Notes: generated by a model from the letters alone, not told the origin. Positions 54,724-63,873 are shown, counted from the stretch's first letter. The stretch: 64,000 bases of DNA from Prevotella sp. (GCA_017619445.1 JAFZSI010000044.1:50090-114089); one strand, 5' to 3'. Made by a program: numbers and translations.

Positions 54724-55422
54724 ATGGAAGATAATTTGAAGATTTTGTTGTGCGAAGACGACGAGAACCTGGGAATGTTGCTTCGCGAGTATCTGCAGGC
54801 CAAAGGCTATGTTGCAGAGTTGTGCCCCGACGGCGAGGCAGGCTACAAAGCTTTCCTGAAAAGCAAGTTCGACATTTGCGTGCTCGACGTGATGATGCCG
54901 AAGAAAGACGGCTTCACACTGGCTCAGGAAATCCGCCAGGCCAATGCCGAAATGCCCATCATCTTCCTTACTGCCAAGACGTTGAAGGAAGACATTCTCG
55001 AAGGTTTCAAGATTGGTGCTGACGACTATATCACCAAACCTTTCTCCATGGAAGAGCTGGTGTTCCGTATTGAGGCCATCCTGCGCCGTGTGCGTGGTAA
55101 GAAAAACAAGGAGAGCTCGGTCTATCAGATTGGCCGCTTCACCTTCGACACTCAGAAGCAGCTGCTCACCATCGGCGAGAAGCAGACCAAGCTCACCACC
55201 AAGGAAAACGAGTTGCTGGCCCTGCTTTGCAGCCATGCAAACGAGATTCTGCAGCGCGACTTTGCCCTGAAGACCATCTGGATTGATGACAACTACTTCA
55301 ACGCCCGCTCCATGGACGTGTATATCACCAAGCTGCGCAAGCATCTGAAGGACGACGACCAGATTGAAATCATCAACATCCACGGCAAGGGCTACAAGCT
55401 CATCACGCCCGAGGTGGAATAA
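54724..55422 (+). CDS. rprY: OmpR-family response regulator, RprY-like
   Basis: A 232-residue regulator. The receiver domain has E11/D12/D13, the phosphoacceptor D55 (VLDVMMPK) and a conserved Lys near 105 (YITKPF). A winged-helix DNA-binding domain follows (SSVYQIGRFTFDTQKQLLTI to the end). RprY homologues are essential or near essential in Porphyromonas and control oxidative-stress and envelope genes. Partner of the RprX-like kinase just upstream. Confidence 0.93.
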   Translation: MEDNLKILLCEDDENLGMLLREYLQAKGYVAELCPDGEAGYKAFLKSKFDICVLDVMMPKKDGFTLAQEIRQANAEMPIIFLTAKTLKEDILEGFKIGADDYITKPFSMEELVFRIEAILRRVRGKKNKESSVYQIGRFTFDTQKQLLTIGEKQTKLTTKENELLALLCSHANEILQRDFALKTIWIDDNYFNARSMDVYITKLRKHLKDDDQIEIINIHGKGYKLITPEVE

Positions 55423-55444
55423 GCTGGAAAGGAGAGTGGTCATC

Positions 55445-55636
55445 ATGCCGACTTTCGTCAGAAAGCACATGAACCGCATCGCAGTGGCACTGGTCTTGAC
55501 CGGTGCCATTGTGTTGCTGGTGGCAGTGCTCACGACACTTTCGCGTGTCAACGCAGTGCTCATTATTGGCCTTGCGCTCATCATTTTGGGCGTGTTGCTC
55601 TATGTAAAAGCCATAAAAAACGGCGGGAAATATTAA
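55445..55636 (+). CDS. Small two-helix membrane protein
   Basis: A 63-residue protein with a basic N-terminus (MPTFVRKHMNRI) and two hydrophobic helices (about 12-32 and 36-55), ending KAIKNGGKY. I do not recognise a family. It starts 22 bp after rprY and may be co-transcribed with it. The ATG at 55445 is the first one inside a longer open frame that overlaps rprY. Confidence 0.6.
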   Translation: MPTFVRKHMNRIAVALVLTGAIVLLVAVLTTLSRVNAVLIIGLALIILGVLLYVKAIKNGGKY

Positions 55637-55696
55637 AAACAGTTAACGCAAAGCGTAATTTCTAAGCCTAAATTCTTGATTCTTAATAAATAGTAG

Positions 55697-55704
55697 TACC
55701 TTTG
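55697..55704 (+). promoter_or_regulatory. rpsF operon -7 element
   Basis: TACCTTTG followed by CACCCGC, the same core as before infC (17784). The leader to rpsF is about 50 bases. Confidence 0.65.
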
Positions 55705-55754
55705 CACCCGCTTTTCGAAGCAACAAGTATTTATTAATCAATTTTTTAACACAA

Positions 55755-56102
55755 ATGAATCAATACGAAACCGTTTTCATTTTGACTCCCGTTTTGTCTG
55801 ATGAACAGATGAAGGAAACGGTCGCTAAGTTCACAAAGCTGCTCACCGATAATGGTGCTGAGATTCTGAATGAAGAGACCTGGGGACTGAAGAAGATGGC
55901 TTATGCTATTCAGAAGAAATCTACAGGTTTCTACTGCCTGTTAGAGTTCAAAGCAGAGCCAACAGTAATCAAAAAGCTCGAGACTGGCTATCGCCGCGAC
56001 GAGAAAGTTATCCGTTACATGACTGTTAAACTTGACAAGTATGCAGCCGCTTACGCAGAGAAGCGCCGTGCAAAGCTTGGTAAAAAAGAAGAGGAGGCTT
56101 AA
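55755..56102 (+). CDS. rpsF: 30S ribosomal protein S6
   Basis: A 115-residue protein starting [18 protein letters not shown], with the S6 strand-helix pattern and ...[36 protein letters not shown]6 pairs with S18 on the 30S platform. First gene of rpsF-rpsR-rplI; rpsR begins 3 bp after its stop. Confidence 0.97.
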   Translation: MNQYETVFILTPVLSDEQMKETVAKFTKLLTDNGAEILNEETWGLKKMAYAIQKKSTGFYCLLEFKAEPTVIKKLETGYRRDEKVIRYMTVKLDKYAAAYAEKRRAKLGKKEEEA

Positions 56103-56105
56103 ACC

Positions 56106-56372
56106 ATGGCAGAGCAATCAGAAATCCGTTATCTTACAGCTCCTTCTATCGACACGAAGAAGAAGAAGTATTGCCGTTTCAAGAAAAGTGGCATTAAGTA
56201 CATCGACTACAAGGATCCCGAGTTCCTCAAGAAGTTCCTGAACGAGCAGGGCAAGATTCTGCCCCGCCGCATCACAGGCACCTCTCTGAAGTATCAGCGC
56301 CGTGTGGCCCAGGCCATCAAACGCGCCCGCCAGATTGGCTTGCTGCCCTACGTAACCGATTTGATGAAGTAA
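56106..56372 (+). CDS. rpsR: 30S ribosomal protein S18
   Basis: An 88-residue S18 with the conserved core [50 protein letters not shown]. It begins with [25 protein letters not shown]; the single Cys is part of a YCRF segment. It binds S6 and 16S rRNA. Confidence 0.97.
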   Translation: MAEQSEIRYLTAPSIDTKKKKYCRFKKSGIKYIDYKDPEFLKKFLNEQGKILPRRITGTSLKYQRRVAQAIKRARQIGLLPYVTDLMK

Positions 56373-56390
56373 AAACAAGGAGGACGCAAC

Positions 56391-56975
56391 ATGGAATTAA
56401 TACTGAAAGAAGATATTATCGGTCTGGGATACAAGAACGATATCGTGAATGTTAAGTCGGGTTATGGCCGCAACTATCTCATCCCGCAGGGAAAGGCTGT
56501 CATCGCTTCTGCTTCTGCCAAGAAAGTTCTCGCCGAGAATCTGCGTCAGCAGGCTCACAAGCTGGCTGCCCAGAAGGCTGCTGCTGAGGACAAGGCCAAG
56601 GTGCTCGAGGGCGTGGCTCTTGAGATTGCCGCCAAGGTGAGTGCCACTGGTCAGCTCTACGGTTCAGTTGGTGCCGCAGCCGTGGCTGCCGAACTGGCCA
56701 AGCAGGGCATTGAGATCGACCGCAAGATCATCACCATGCGCGATGCCAAGCAGGTGGGCGACTACGAGGCCGTTGTTCACTTCCACAAGGAGGTTGAGAT
56801 TAAGGTTCCCGTGAAGGTTGTTCCCGAGAACGCTGCTCCCGCTGCCGTTGAGGAAACTCCTGCCGAGGAGGCTCCCGTAGTGGAGGAAGCTCCCGTAGCA
56901 GAAGAGGCTCCTGTTGAGGAAGCACCTGCCGAAGAGGCTGCTCCCGCAGAGGAAGAGGCACCCGCAGAGGCTTAA
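56391..56975 (+). CDS. rplI: 50S ribosomal protein L9 with acidic repetitive tail
   Basis: A 194-residue L9. The N-terminal RNA-binding domain (MELILKEDIIGLGYKNDIVNVKSGYGRNYLIPQGKA) and the C-terminal globular domain end near residue 148, the normal length. Then comes a ~46-residue Glu/Ala/Pro/Val-rich tail of EEAPVxEEAP repeats, which is not part of the usual fold. It could be a disordered interaction segment. Last gene of the operon. Confidence 0.95.
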   Translation: MELILKEDIIGLGYKNDIVNVKSGYGRNYLIPQGKAVIASASAKKVLAENLRQQAHKLAAQKAAAEDKAKVLEGVALEIAAKVSATGQLYGSVGAAAVAAELAKQGIEIDRKIITMRDAKQVGDYEAVVHFHKEVEIKVPVKVVPENAAPAAVEETPAEEAPVVEEAPVAEEAPVEEAPAEEAAPAEEEAPAEA

Positions 56976-57020
56976 TTGTTTAGAGCATATTTTTGCACTG
57001 TAAAGCAGTATTTAATAGGA

Positions 57021-57056
57021 AATCCCGACTCATCAATGCGATGGTCGGGATTTTTT
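57021..57056. terminator. Terminator between rplI and the convergent metal-ATPase gene
   Basis: AATCCCGAC / GTCGGGATT around a ~14-base loop, followed by T's on the plus strand. Confidence 0.82.
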
Positions 57057-57075
57057 GTGTCTTGATGTTTCTTGC

Positions 57076-59166
57076 TTATACCCTCAGCGCGCGCATGGCG
57101 TTTAGGACGGCAAGGACGGTGACACCGACATCGGCGAAGACGGCCATCCACATGGTGGCGAGACCGAAGGTGGCCAGGATAAGCACCGCAATCTTCACGC
57201 CGATGGCAAACCACACATTCTGGCGGGCTATCGAGAGTGTGCGGCGGGCAATGGTTATGGCCCGCGCAATCTTTGTGGGCTTGTCGTCCATGAGCACCAC
57301 GTCGGCGGCCTCTATGGCTGCGTCGCTGCCCAGTCCGCCCATGGCAATGCCCACGTCGGCACGAGCCAGTACAGGCGCGTCGTTGATGCCGTCGCCCACA
57401 AAAGCCAGGAAAGACTTGTTGGATTTACTATTTACAGATTTACAATTTACGGATTTACTATTTACGGATTTACGATGCGATAATTCTTCCTGCAAATTTT
57501 CAATGAACTTCACTTTGTCGGCAGGCAACAGCTCGGCGTGATACTCGTTCAGTTGCAGTCGCTTCGCCACGTCTTCGCCCACCTCCTTGCGGTCGCCGGT
57601 GAGCATTACCGTGCGGTTGATGCCCAGCTCTTTCAGCTGTGCGATGGCCTCCGCGCTGTCGTCTTTCACCTTGTCGTTGATGACAATGTGGCCGGCGTAA
57701 GTGCCGTCAACCGCCACGTGGATAATGGTGCCTACATGCGTGCAGTCGCGCCATTGTGCGCCCACGCTGTCCATCATCTTCGTGTTTCCCACGCACACCG
57801 TCTGTTCTCCCACGCGCGCCCTGATGCCGTGACCGGCAATCTCCTCCACGTCAGCCACCTCGCAGCCGTCGGTCGCCTCGTCGGGAAAAGCGTCGCGTAG
57901 GGCCGCACCGATGGGGTGGGTGGAATAGTGCTCCACGTGGGCAGCCAGATGCAGCAGTTGCCGCTCGTCGATGGTGTCGGGATGCACGGCGGTAACGGCA
58001 AACTGTCCGTGAGTAAGCGTGCCCGTCTTGTCGAACACCACGGTGCCCACCTTGGCCAGCACGTCCATATAGTTGGCACCCTTGATAAGGATGCCGTTGC
58101 GCGATGCGCCGCCGATGCCGCCAAAGAAGGTGAGCGGCACGCTGATGACCAGTGCACAGGGGCACGAAACCACGAGGAACAGCAGCGCGCGGTAGAGCCA
58201 TGTGGGGAACGTTGCAGCAAACTGGCCAGACAACAGCGGTGGCAGCAGAGCCAATGCAACGGCCAGGCCCACCACCACGGGTGTGTAGATGCGGGCGAAG
58301 CGCGTGATAAACGTCTCGCTCTTCGATTTGTGCTCGCTGGCATTCTCTACCAGGTTGATGATTTTTGAGACGGTGCTCTCGCCGAAACTCTTGGTGGTGC
58401 GCACGCGGATGACGCCCGACAGATTGACGCACCCCGACACCACCTCGTCGCCTACGGTGGCCTCGCGTGGCATACTCTCACCTGTCAGCGCAACAGTGTT
58501 CAGGGCGGTACTGCCTTCTATCACCACGCCGTCGAGTGGTACCTTCTCGCCTGGTTTTATGACAATTACAGAGCCTGCTTCAACGTTTTCTGGATTCATG
58601 TCGCAGACCTCTTTGTCTTCTTTTGTCTCGACGTGCGCCACATCGGGACGTATGTCCATCAGGTGGGCAATGCTCTGGCGGCTCTTGCCTTCGGCGTAGC
58701 CCTCAAACAGTTCGCCAATCTGGAAGAACAGCATCACGAACACCGCCTCGGGGAACTGGTGTTCTGCTCCGGGCAGAAAACCGATACAGAGCGCGCCGAT
58801 GGTGGCCACCGACATGAGGAAATGCTCGTTGAATGCCTCGCCGTGGGCCAGTCCCTCAGCAGCCTCTTTCAGCGTTCCGTGGCCCACCGACAGGTAGGGC
58901 ACTAAATAGACCAACAGCAGCTGCCAAGTGCTCAGCCCGAAGTTCTTCTCTATCAGCACCGCTGCGATAAGCAGCACAACGGTGGACACAATCAGCCAGA
59001 TTTGGCCTTTCAAACTGCCGTGATGATGGTGCTCGTGTCCCTCATGCCCGTGTTCATGTCCTCCGTGTTCGTGCTCGTGTCCGCAGCACTCATGCTCGTG
59101 ATAATGGTGCTCGTGCTCGTGTCCGCAGCACTCATGCTCATGCATGTGTTTTTTGTTATCATTCAT
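57076..59166 (-). CDS. P1B-type heavy-metal-exporting ATPase with His/Cys-rich N-terminus
   Basis: A 696-residue P1B ATPase, Zn/Cd/Pb (ZntA-like) group. It has the membrane CPC motif (C335-P-C337), the phosphorylated D379 (DKTGTLTHG), TGES (228-231), the HP motif (HYSTHPIG) and GDGINDAP. The N-terminus (residues 7-49) is a metal-binding tail with repeated CCGHEHEH and HHHH blocks in place of the usual HMA domain. A 20-residue insert (~562-582), made of repeated VNSKS/VNCKS units and coded by the 'gtaaatagtaaat' repeat, sits just before GDGINDAP. Zinc export is the likely role. Confidence 0.93.
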   Translation of the reverse strand: MNDNKKHMHEHECCGHEHEHHYHEHECCGHEHEHGGHEHGHEGHEHHHHGSLKGQIWLIVSTVVLLIAAVLIEKNFGLSTWQLLLVYLVPYLSVGHGTLKEAAEGLAHGEAFNEHFLMSVATIGALCIGFLPGAEHQFPEAVFVMLFFQIGELFEGYAEGKSRQSIAHLMDIRPDVAHVETKEDKEVCDMNPENVEAGSVIVIKPGEKVPLDGVVIEGSTALNTVALTGESMPREATVGDEVVSGCVNLSGVIRVRTTKSFGESTVSKIINLVENASEHKSKSETFITRFARIYTPVVVGLAVALALLPPLLSGQFAATFPTWLYRALLFLVVSCPCALVISVPLTFFGGIGGASRNGILIKGANYMDVLAKVGTVVFDKTGTLTHGQFAVTAVHPDTIDERQLLHLAAHVEHYSTHPIGAALRDAFPDEATDGCEVADVEEIAGHGIRARVGEQTVCVGNTKMMDSVGAQWRDCTHVGTIIHVAVDGTYAGHIVINDKVKDDSAEAIAQLKELGINRTVMLTGDRKEVGEDVAKRLQLNEYHAELLPADKVKFIENLQEELSHRKSVNSKSVNCKSVNSKSNKSFLAFVGDGINDAPVLARADVGIAMGGLGSDAAIEAADVVLMDDKPTKIARAITIARRTLSIARQNVWFAIGVKIAVLILATFGLATMWMAVFADVGVTVLAVLNAMRALRV
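57418..57476. repeat. In-frame (GTAAATAGTAAATCC)-type repeat inside the metal-ATPase gene
   Basis: On the minus strand four to five copies of CGTAAATAGTAAATC/TGTAAATCC-like units code for the VNSKS repeats. It is the same oligomer as the repeat before def at 12825. Confidence 0.85.
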
Positions 59167-59200
59167 ACGCTTTATTTGTTTTTTGTTTTCTTTCTGGGTG

Positions 59201-59208
59201 CAAAGATA
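59201..59208 (-). promoter_or_regulatory. -7 element of the metal-ATPase gene
   Basis: TATCTTTG on the minus strand, 35 bases before the ATG. A TTTG is 25 bp upstream, wider than usual, so a regulator may be needed. Confidence 0.5.
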
Positions 59209-59285
59209 CGGCAGTTTGCTTGCAACTTGGTTGCAAACCTTCGCCTAAAGCCTCAAATTGTTCTTGCCCTTGTTTGCATGGCGGG

Positions 59286-59510
59286 CACAAAGTGCAGGTT
59301 TACGTTCAAATTTTCTAGAAAAATTCATCGTAAAGCATGGGTTTGAAAATGCCACGCTTAGGACGGTTATCACAGAGTGCAGGTTTACGTTCAAATTTTC
59401 TAGAAAATTTCACCGCAAAGTGATGGTTTGTGTCCGTAAAGTGTGGTACGGGAAAAACAAAGCGATGCTTTGTTGGCGCAAAGTGGATGTCTGGTTGCGT
59501 GTTTTGTTGA
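59286..59510. repeat. 21-bp array family, locus F
   Basis: Palindrome cores start at 59311 and 59396, 85 bp apart, each preceded by GTGCAGGTTTACGTTCAAA. Units of 21 bp follow in register: CGTAAAGCATGGGTTTGAAAA, TGCCACGCTTAGGACGGTTAT, then CGCAAAGTGATGGTTTGTGTC, CGTAAAGTGTGGTACGGGAAA, AACAAAGCGATGCTTTGTTGG. The array sits in the 460-bp divergent gap between the metal ATPase and the PAP2-like gene. Confidence 0.88.
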
Positions 59511-59592
59511 CTGTGTGCCTGCGATTCAGGCAAATATTGCGGCATGGCATAAAAAAGGGAACAAAAGGTGTGGGTTTCTGAAGAATAATTGG

Positions 59593-59600
59593 TAATTTTG
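59593..59600 (+). promoter_or_regulatory. -7 element of the PAP2-like gene
   Basis: TAATTTTG, 26 bases before the ATG at 59627, right after the repeat array. Confidence 0.5.
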
Positions 59601-59626
59601 CACACCAATTTTAAAAAAACAACAAC

Positions 59627-60487
59627 ATGAAAAAGATTCTACTAATGGTTGTAGCCGCTGTGATGGCTACAGTGAATGTGAATGCACAGTATGGTGATGC
59701 ACAGCCGTATTTTGAGTTAAACGAACTGCCCGAGCTTTTGGACATTATGCCGCCGCCTCCTGCTTTTGAGAGCCCGGAGTTTGCCAACGACGTGGTGCGC
59801 TATGGTTGGGGAAAACTGCAGCGTCAGGATGAGGACCGCGTGAACCTGGCCGTTGCTGATGCTGAATGGAATGACCTTGCCAAGCTTTTCTTGCAGTGGA
59901 AGGATGCCTTTGGCCTGGAGATTACCGAGAATGGTACACCCGAAATCTACAAAGTGATGGTCAGAAGCCTCGCAACCACCGACCCCATGCGCAAGAAGAC
60001 CAAGGCTTTCTATCACCGTCAGCGCCCCTTTGAGCGTTTCGACGACTCAATGCCTTCGCACGAGGAGGACGACCTGCGCGGTGAGGGCAGCTATCCCTCT
60101 GGTCACAGCCTGCGCGGATGGGGTATTTCGCTGCTGTTGGCTCAGATAGCTCCCGATCGTGCCGCTGAGATTTTCAAGCGTGGCTGGGACTACTGCAACA
60201 GTCGCGTCATTGTGGGTGCCCACTGGCAGAGTGATGTTGATGCCAGCCGCACCGCCGCCAGCATCGGCTTCTGCGCCCTGCAGGGCAGCGATGAATTCGT
60301 TGCTGAGATGAAGAGAGCTAAGGCAGAGTACAGACAGAAGATTATCGCTCAGGAAATGGGCGTGCAGTCTCCTGCCGCTGCTCCCCGTCAGCAGTCAGCC
60401 CGCATCTATCACATTGACGGCACACTGGCCGACGAAGATGCCCGCGGCATCGTCATTGAGGAAGGTCAGAAAGTAATGAAACGATAA
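59627..60487 (+). CDS. PAP2-family acid phosphatase, periplasmic
   Basis: A 286-residue protein with a signal peptide (...MATVNVNAQ) and the three PAP2/class A acid phosphatase motifs: K-x6-RP (KKTKAFYHRQRPF), PSGH (GSYPSGHS) and SR-x5-H-x2-SD (SRVIVGAHWQSD). The latter two hold the catalytic histidines. It is like bacterial non-specific acid phosphatases (PhoC/PhoN type) that remove phosphate in the periplasm. A ~40-residue C-terminal extension (APRQQSARIYHIDGTLADEDARG) has no assigned domain. Confidence 0.9.
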   Translation: MKKILLMVVAAVMATVNVNAQYGDAQPYFELNELPELLDIMPPPPAFESPEFANDVVRYGWGKLQRQDEDRVNLAVADAEWNDLAKLFLQWKDAFGLEITENGTPEIYKVMVRSLATTDPMRKKTKAFYHRQRPFERFDDSMPSHEEDDLRGEGSYPSGHSLRGWGISLLLAQIAPDRAAEIFKRGWDYCNSRVIVGAHWQSDVDASRTAASIGFCALQGSDEFVAEMKRAKAEYRQKIIAQEMGVQSPAAAPRQQSARIYHIDGTLADEDARGIVIEEGQKVMKR

Positions 60488-60634
60488 GCATCAACAAACA
60501 ATCTTCACATATAAGGCAAGGAAAAAACTCTTTTTCTTTGCCTTTTTCTTTGCTTTTCGCTCACTTATTTGATAAAATCTTCACACTTGGCAAAGAAAAG
60601 GTGTTTTCTTTGCATTCTCTTACTCGAAATTTTG

Positions 60635-60642
60635 TACCTTTG
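60635..60642 (+). promoter_or_regulatory. fabD -7 element
   Basis: TACCTTTG with a CTTTG 22 bp upstream (60608-60612), 45 bases before the fabD ATG. Confidence 0.6.
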
Positions 60643-60687
60643 CACCGCTTTATATGAATAAATAGGTATTAAAAAGAGAGTAAAAAG

Positions 60688-61578
60688 ATGAAAGCATTTG
60701 TTTTTCCCGGTCAGGGAGCACAGTTCGTAGGCATGGGTAAAGAGCTTTACGACAACAATCCAAAAGCAAAGGAACTTTTCGAGAAGGCTAACGAGATTCT
60801 CGGCTACCGCATCACCGACATCATGTTTGACGGCACCGACGACGAGCTGAAGCAGACCAAGGTCACTCAGCCTGCCGTCTTCCTCCATAGTGTAATCAGT
60901 GCCATTTGCATGGGCGACGAGTTTAAGCCCGACATGACTGCCGGCCACTCTTTGGGCGAGTTTTCCGCGCTGGTGGCTGCCGGTGCGCTGAGTTTTGAGG
61001 ACGGTCTGCGCTTGGTCTATGCCCGTGCCATGGCCATGCAGAAGGCTTGCGAGGCTGCTCCTTCTACGATGGCCGCCATCATTGCGCTGCCCGACGACAA
61101 GGTGGAGGAGATTTGCGCCGAGGTGAGCAACATGGGCAAAGGAGTGGTGGTTCCCGCCAACTACAACTGCCCGGGCCAGCTGGTCATCAGCGGCAACATC
61201 GATGCCATTGCCGAGGCTTGCGAACAGCTCAAGGCTGCCGGTGCCAAGCGCGCTCTGCCCCTGAAGGTGGGTGGCGCATTCCATTCGCCGCTTATGCAGC
61301 CTGCCAAGGACGAACTGCAGGCCGCCATCGAGCAGACCGAAATAAAGTCGCCCGTGTGCCCCGTCTATCAGAATGTGGACGGCAAACCGCACACCGACCC
61401 CGCAGAAATCAAGCAGAACCTCATTGCACAGCTCACCAGCTCGGTGCGTTGGACACAATGCGTGCAGAACATGATTGCCGACGGTGCTGACGAGTTCACC
61501 GAGTGCGGCCCAGGCAAGGCCCTGCAAGGCATGATTGTGAAAATCAATCGCGAGGTGACTGTGAAAGGAATTGCATAA
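60688..61578 (+). CDS. fabD: Malonyl CoA-acyl carrier protein transacylase
   Basis: FabD moves malonyl from CoA to ACP for fatty-acid synthesis. The 296-residue protein shows FPGQGAQFVGMG (6-17), GHSLGEFSAL with nucleophile S88, the malonyl-binding Arg region (YARAMAMQKAC, residues ~111-121) and the active-site His in GGAFHSPLM (~200). No fab neighbours are in the window, so it is separate from the fatty-acid cluster. Confidence 0.96.
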   Translation: MKAFVFPGQGAQFVGMGKELYDNNPKAKELFEKANEILGYRITDIMFDGTDDELKQTKVTQPAVFLHSVISAICMGDEFKPDMTAGHSLGEFSALVAAGALSFEDGLRLVYARAMAMQKACEAAPSTMAAIIALPDDKVEEICAEVSNMGKGVVVPANYNCPGQLVISGNIDAIAEACEQLKAAGAKRALPLKVGGAFHSPLMQPAKDELQAAIEQTEIKSPVCPVYQNVDGKPHTDPAEIKQNLIAQLTSSVRWTQCVQNMIADGADEFTECGPGKALQGMIVKINREVTVKGIA

Positions 61579-61647
61579 AACCATTTGAATGCACGGATGG
61601 GCAAAAGTATTTGCCCGTCGTTGCATTCTTCATTATTCATGAATGCC

Positions 61648-63294
61648 ATGGAAAGTTCAAAGAAAATCATAGTTTACCAAATCTTTACGAGGCTGTTTGG
61701 CAACCGCAACGACACTTGCAAGCCAAACGGAACTATCGAGGAGAACGGCAGCGGAAAGATGAACGACATCGACGCGAAGGTGCTGCGGCAGATTCGCGCC
61801 ATGGGCGTGACGCACATCTGGCTGACGGGCATCATCCGCCATGCCACGCAGACCGACTACTCGGCCCACGGCATTCCCCGCCAGCATCCCGACGTGGTGA
61901 AGGGTAGGGCAGGCTCGCCTTACGCCATTACCGACTACTACGACGTGGACCCCGACCTGGCCGTCGATGTGGACAGCCGCATGGAAGAGTTCGTGCAGTT
62001 GGTGGAGCGCATCCACAAGGTAGGCATGAAGGTGGTTATCGACTTTGTGCCCAACCACGTGGCGCGCGAGTACCACAGCATCTGCAAGCCCGCAGGTGTG
62101 AAGGACCTTGGCGAGGAAGACGATGTGAACATGCACTTCTCCACCAAGAACAACTTTTACTATTGCTGGGGGCAGACTATGCAGCTCGGCGATTACACGG
62201 AAACGCCTGCCAAGGCTACGGGCAACGACGTGTTCTCCGCCTCGCCTTCGCAGAACGACTGGTATGAGACGGTGAAGCTGAACTATGGCATTGATTACTG
62301 CGACGCGGGCGGACGCTCGGAGCACTTCACACCCATCCCCAACACGTGGGGCAAGATGACCGACATCCTGCTGTTTTGGGCTGCGAAGGGCATCGACGGT
62401 TTCCGCTGCGACATGGCCGAGATGGTGCCGTCTGCATTCTGGACATGGGCCACCGACAAGGTGAAGTTCCGCTATCCCGAGAAAATCTTCATCGGCGAGG
62501 TGTACGACCCCAACCAGTACCGCCGCTACATCGGCGCGGGCTTCGACTATCTGTACGACAAGGTGGGCATGTACGACTGCATCCGCGACGTTATCAGTCA
62601 CCGCCGCCGCGCTGCCGACATTACCACGCAATGGCAGCAAACCGACGACATCCGCCGCCACATGCTTTACTTCCTTGAGAACCACGACGAGCAGCGCATT
62701 GCCAGTCCGTTCTTCGCGGGCGATGCCCGCAAAGGTGTGCCCGGACTTATTGTCAGCGCGCTGTTCGGCCAGAATCCGTTCATGCTCTATGCTGGTCAGG
62801 AAGTGGGCGAGCCAGGCATGGATGCAGAGGGCTTCAGCGGCTGCGACGGACGCACCACCATCTTCGACTATTGGAACGTTGGCTCGCTGCGCCGCGCCTA
62901 TTTCGACCGCCGCCGTATGACGAAGGGTGAGCGCGCCTTGGAGCAGACTTATAGCAAGGTGCTGCAAATGGCAGTCAGTGAGCGCGCCGTCACCGACGGT
63001 CAGGCCTACGACCTGATGTATGTGAATCCGCAGCTGGCCGACCGCCAGTTTGCCTTTCTCCGCAGCGCCGACAACGAGCTGCTCATTGTTGTGGCCAATT
63101 TCGAAGACCAGCCCGTCAGCACCTCGCTCGTCATTCCCCGCCATGCCTTCGAGTTCCTGCAACTCCCGCAGACCGAAGCCACGGCCACCGACCTGCTCAC
63201 CGGCAAGCAGCAGAAACTCTTGCTCTATCCCGATACACCGATGAGCATCGAATTGCCTGCCAACGGCGGCATCGTCTTGAAGATAAGCAAATAA
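61648..63294 (+). CDS. GH13 alpha-amylase-family glycosidase
   Basis: A 548-residue (beta/alpha)8 enzyme of family GH13. The four conserved regions are present: DFVPNH (I), GFRCDMAE with the nucleophile D255 (II), FIGEVYD with the acid/base E284 (III) and ENHDEQR (IV, near 346). There is no signal peptide, so it acts in the cytoplasm on maltodextrins or stored glycogen. The ATG at 61648 is preferred (MESSKKIIVYQIFTRLFG); in-frame codons at 61585 and 61639 are alternatives. It lies 69 bp after fabD. Confidence 0.92.
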   Translation: MESSKKIIVYQIFTRLFGNRNDTCKPNGTIEENGSGKMNDIDAKVLRQIRAMGVTHIWLTGIIRHATQTDYSAHGIPRQHPDVVKGRAGSPYAITDYYDVDPDLAVDVDSRMEEFVQLVERIHKVGMKVVIDFVPNHVAREYHSICKPAGVKDLGEEDDVNMHFSTKNNFYYCWGQTMQLGDYTETPAKATGNDVFSASPSQNDWYETVKLNYGIDYCDAGGRSEHFTPIPNTWGKMTDILLFWAAKGIDGFRCDMAEMVPSAFWTWATDKVKFRYPEKIFIGEVYDPNQYRRYIGAGFDYLYDKVGMYDCIRDVISHRRRAADITTQWQQTDDIRRHMLYFLENHDEQRIASPFFAGDARKGVPGLIVSALFGQNPFMLYAGQEVGEPGMDAEGFSGCDGRTTIFDYWNVGSLRRAYFDRRRMTKGERALEQTYSKVLQMAVSERAVTDGQAYDLMYVNPQLADRQFAFLRSADNELLIVVANFEDQPVSTSLVIPRHAFEFLQLPQTEATATDLLTGKQQKLLLYPDTPMSIELPANGGIVLKISK

Positions 63295-63333
63295 AGTTCA
63301 AAGTTCAAAAATCAAAGTTCAAAGATAAAAGCC

Positions 63334-63825
63334 ATGGAACTGAACGACCATAACAAAGAGGAGTTTCCACCCGCCCACACGGCTGAGCACCTGCTTAACC
63401 AACTGATGATGCGCATGTTCGGATGCGAGCGTTCGAACGATGCACACATAGAACGCAAGAAAAGCAAAATCACCTATATACTCGACCATAAGCCCGACCG
63501 CAAGGAGGAGCGTGCCATCGAGCGCACCATGAACGAACTCATCGACGAGGATATGCCCGTGACGTTCGAGTTTGTCAGCCGTGCCGAGCTCGAGGGCATC
63601 ATCATGGAAGCTGATGAGGACTCACCCGATGCCCGCATTTCGCTCGACCGTCTGCCCGATGATGCGAGCGACACCATTCGCCTGGTGCGCATAGGCGACT
63701 ACGACGTGTGCCCCTGCATCGGCAAGCATGTAAGGAGTACCGCCCAAATTGGTCGTTTTGAGTTGCTTGGCACCAACTGGGACAATGCCACCATGGCTTT
63801 TCGCATCCGCTACAAAATTGTGTGA
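63334..63825 (+). CDS. AlaX-like tRNA-editing domain protein
   Basis: A 163-residue protein related to the editing (second additional) domain of alanyl- and threonyl-tRNA synthetases. The zinc site is visible as H15-x3-H19 (HTAEHLL) and C126, C128...H132 (CPCIGKH). AlaX proteins remove Ser or Gly wrongly joined to tRNA-Ala. The substrate of this branch is unproven, and short HTAEH proteins in Bacteroidetes are often just called hypothetical. It starts 39 bp after the GH13 gene and may be in its operon. Confidence 0.8.
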   Translation: MELNDHNKEEFPPAHTAEHLLNQLMMRMFGCERSNDAHIERKKSKITYILDHKPDRKEERAIERTMNELIDEDMPVTFEFVSRAELEGIIMEADEDSPDARISLDRLPDDASDTIRLVRIGDYDVCPCIGKHVRSTAQIGRFELLGTNWDNATMAFRIRYKIV

Positions 63826-63873
63826 TTGAGAGCTTTTTTTGCCATATTGCATGGCGGTTTCAAAATAATTGCT

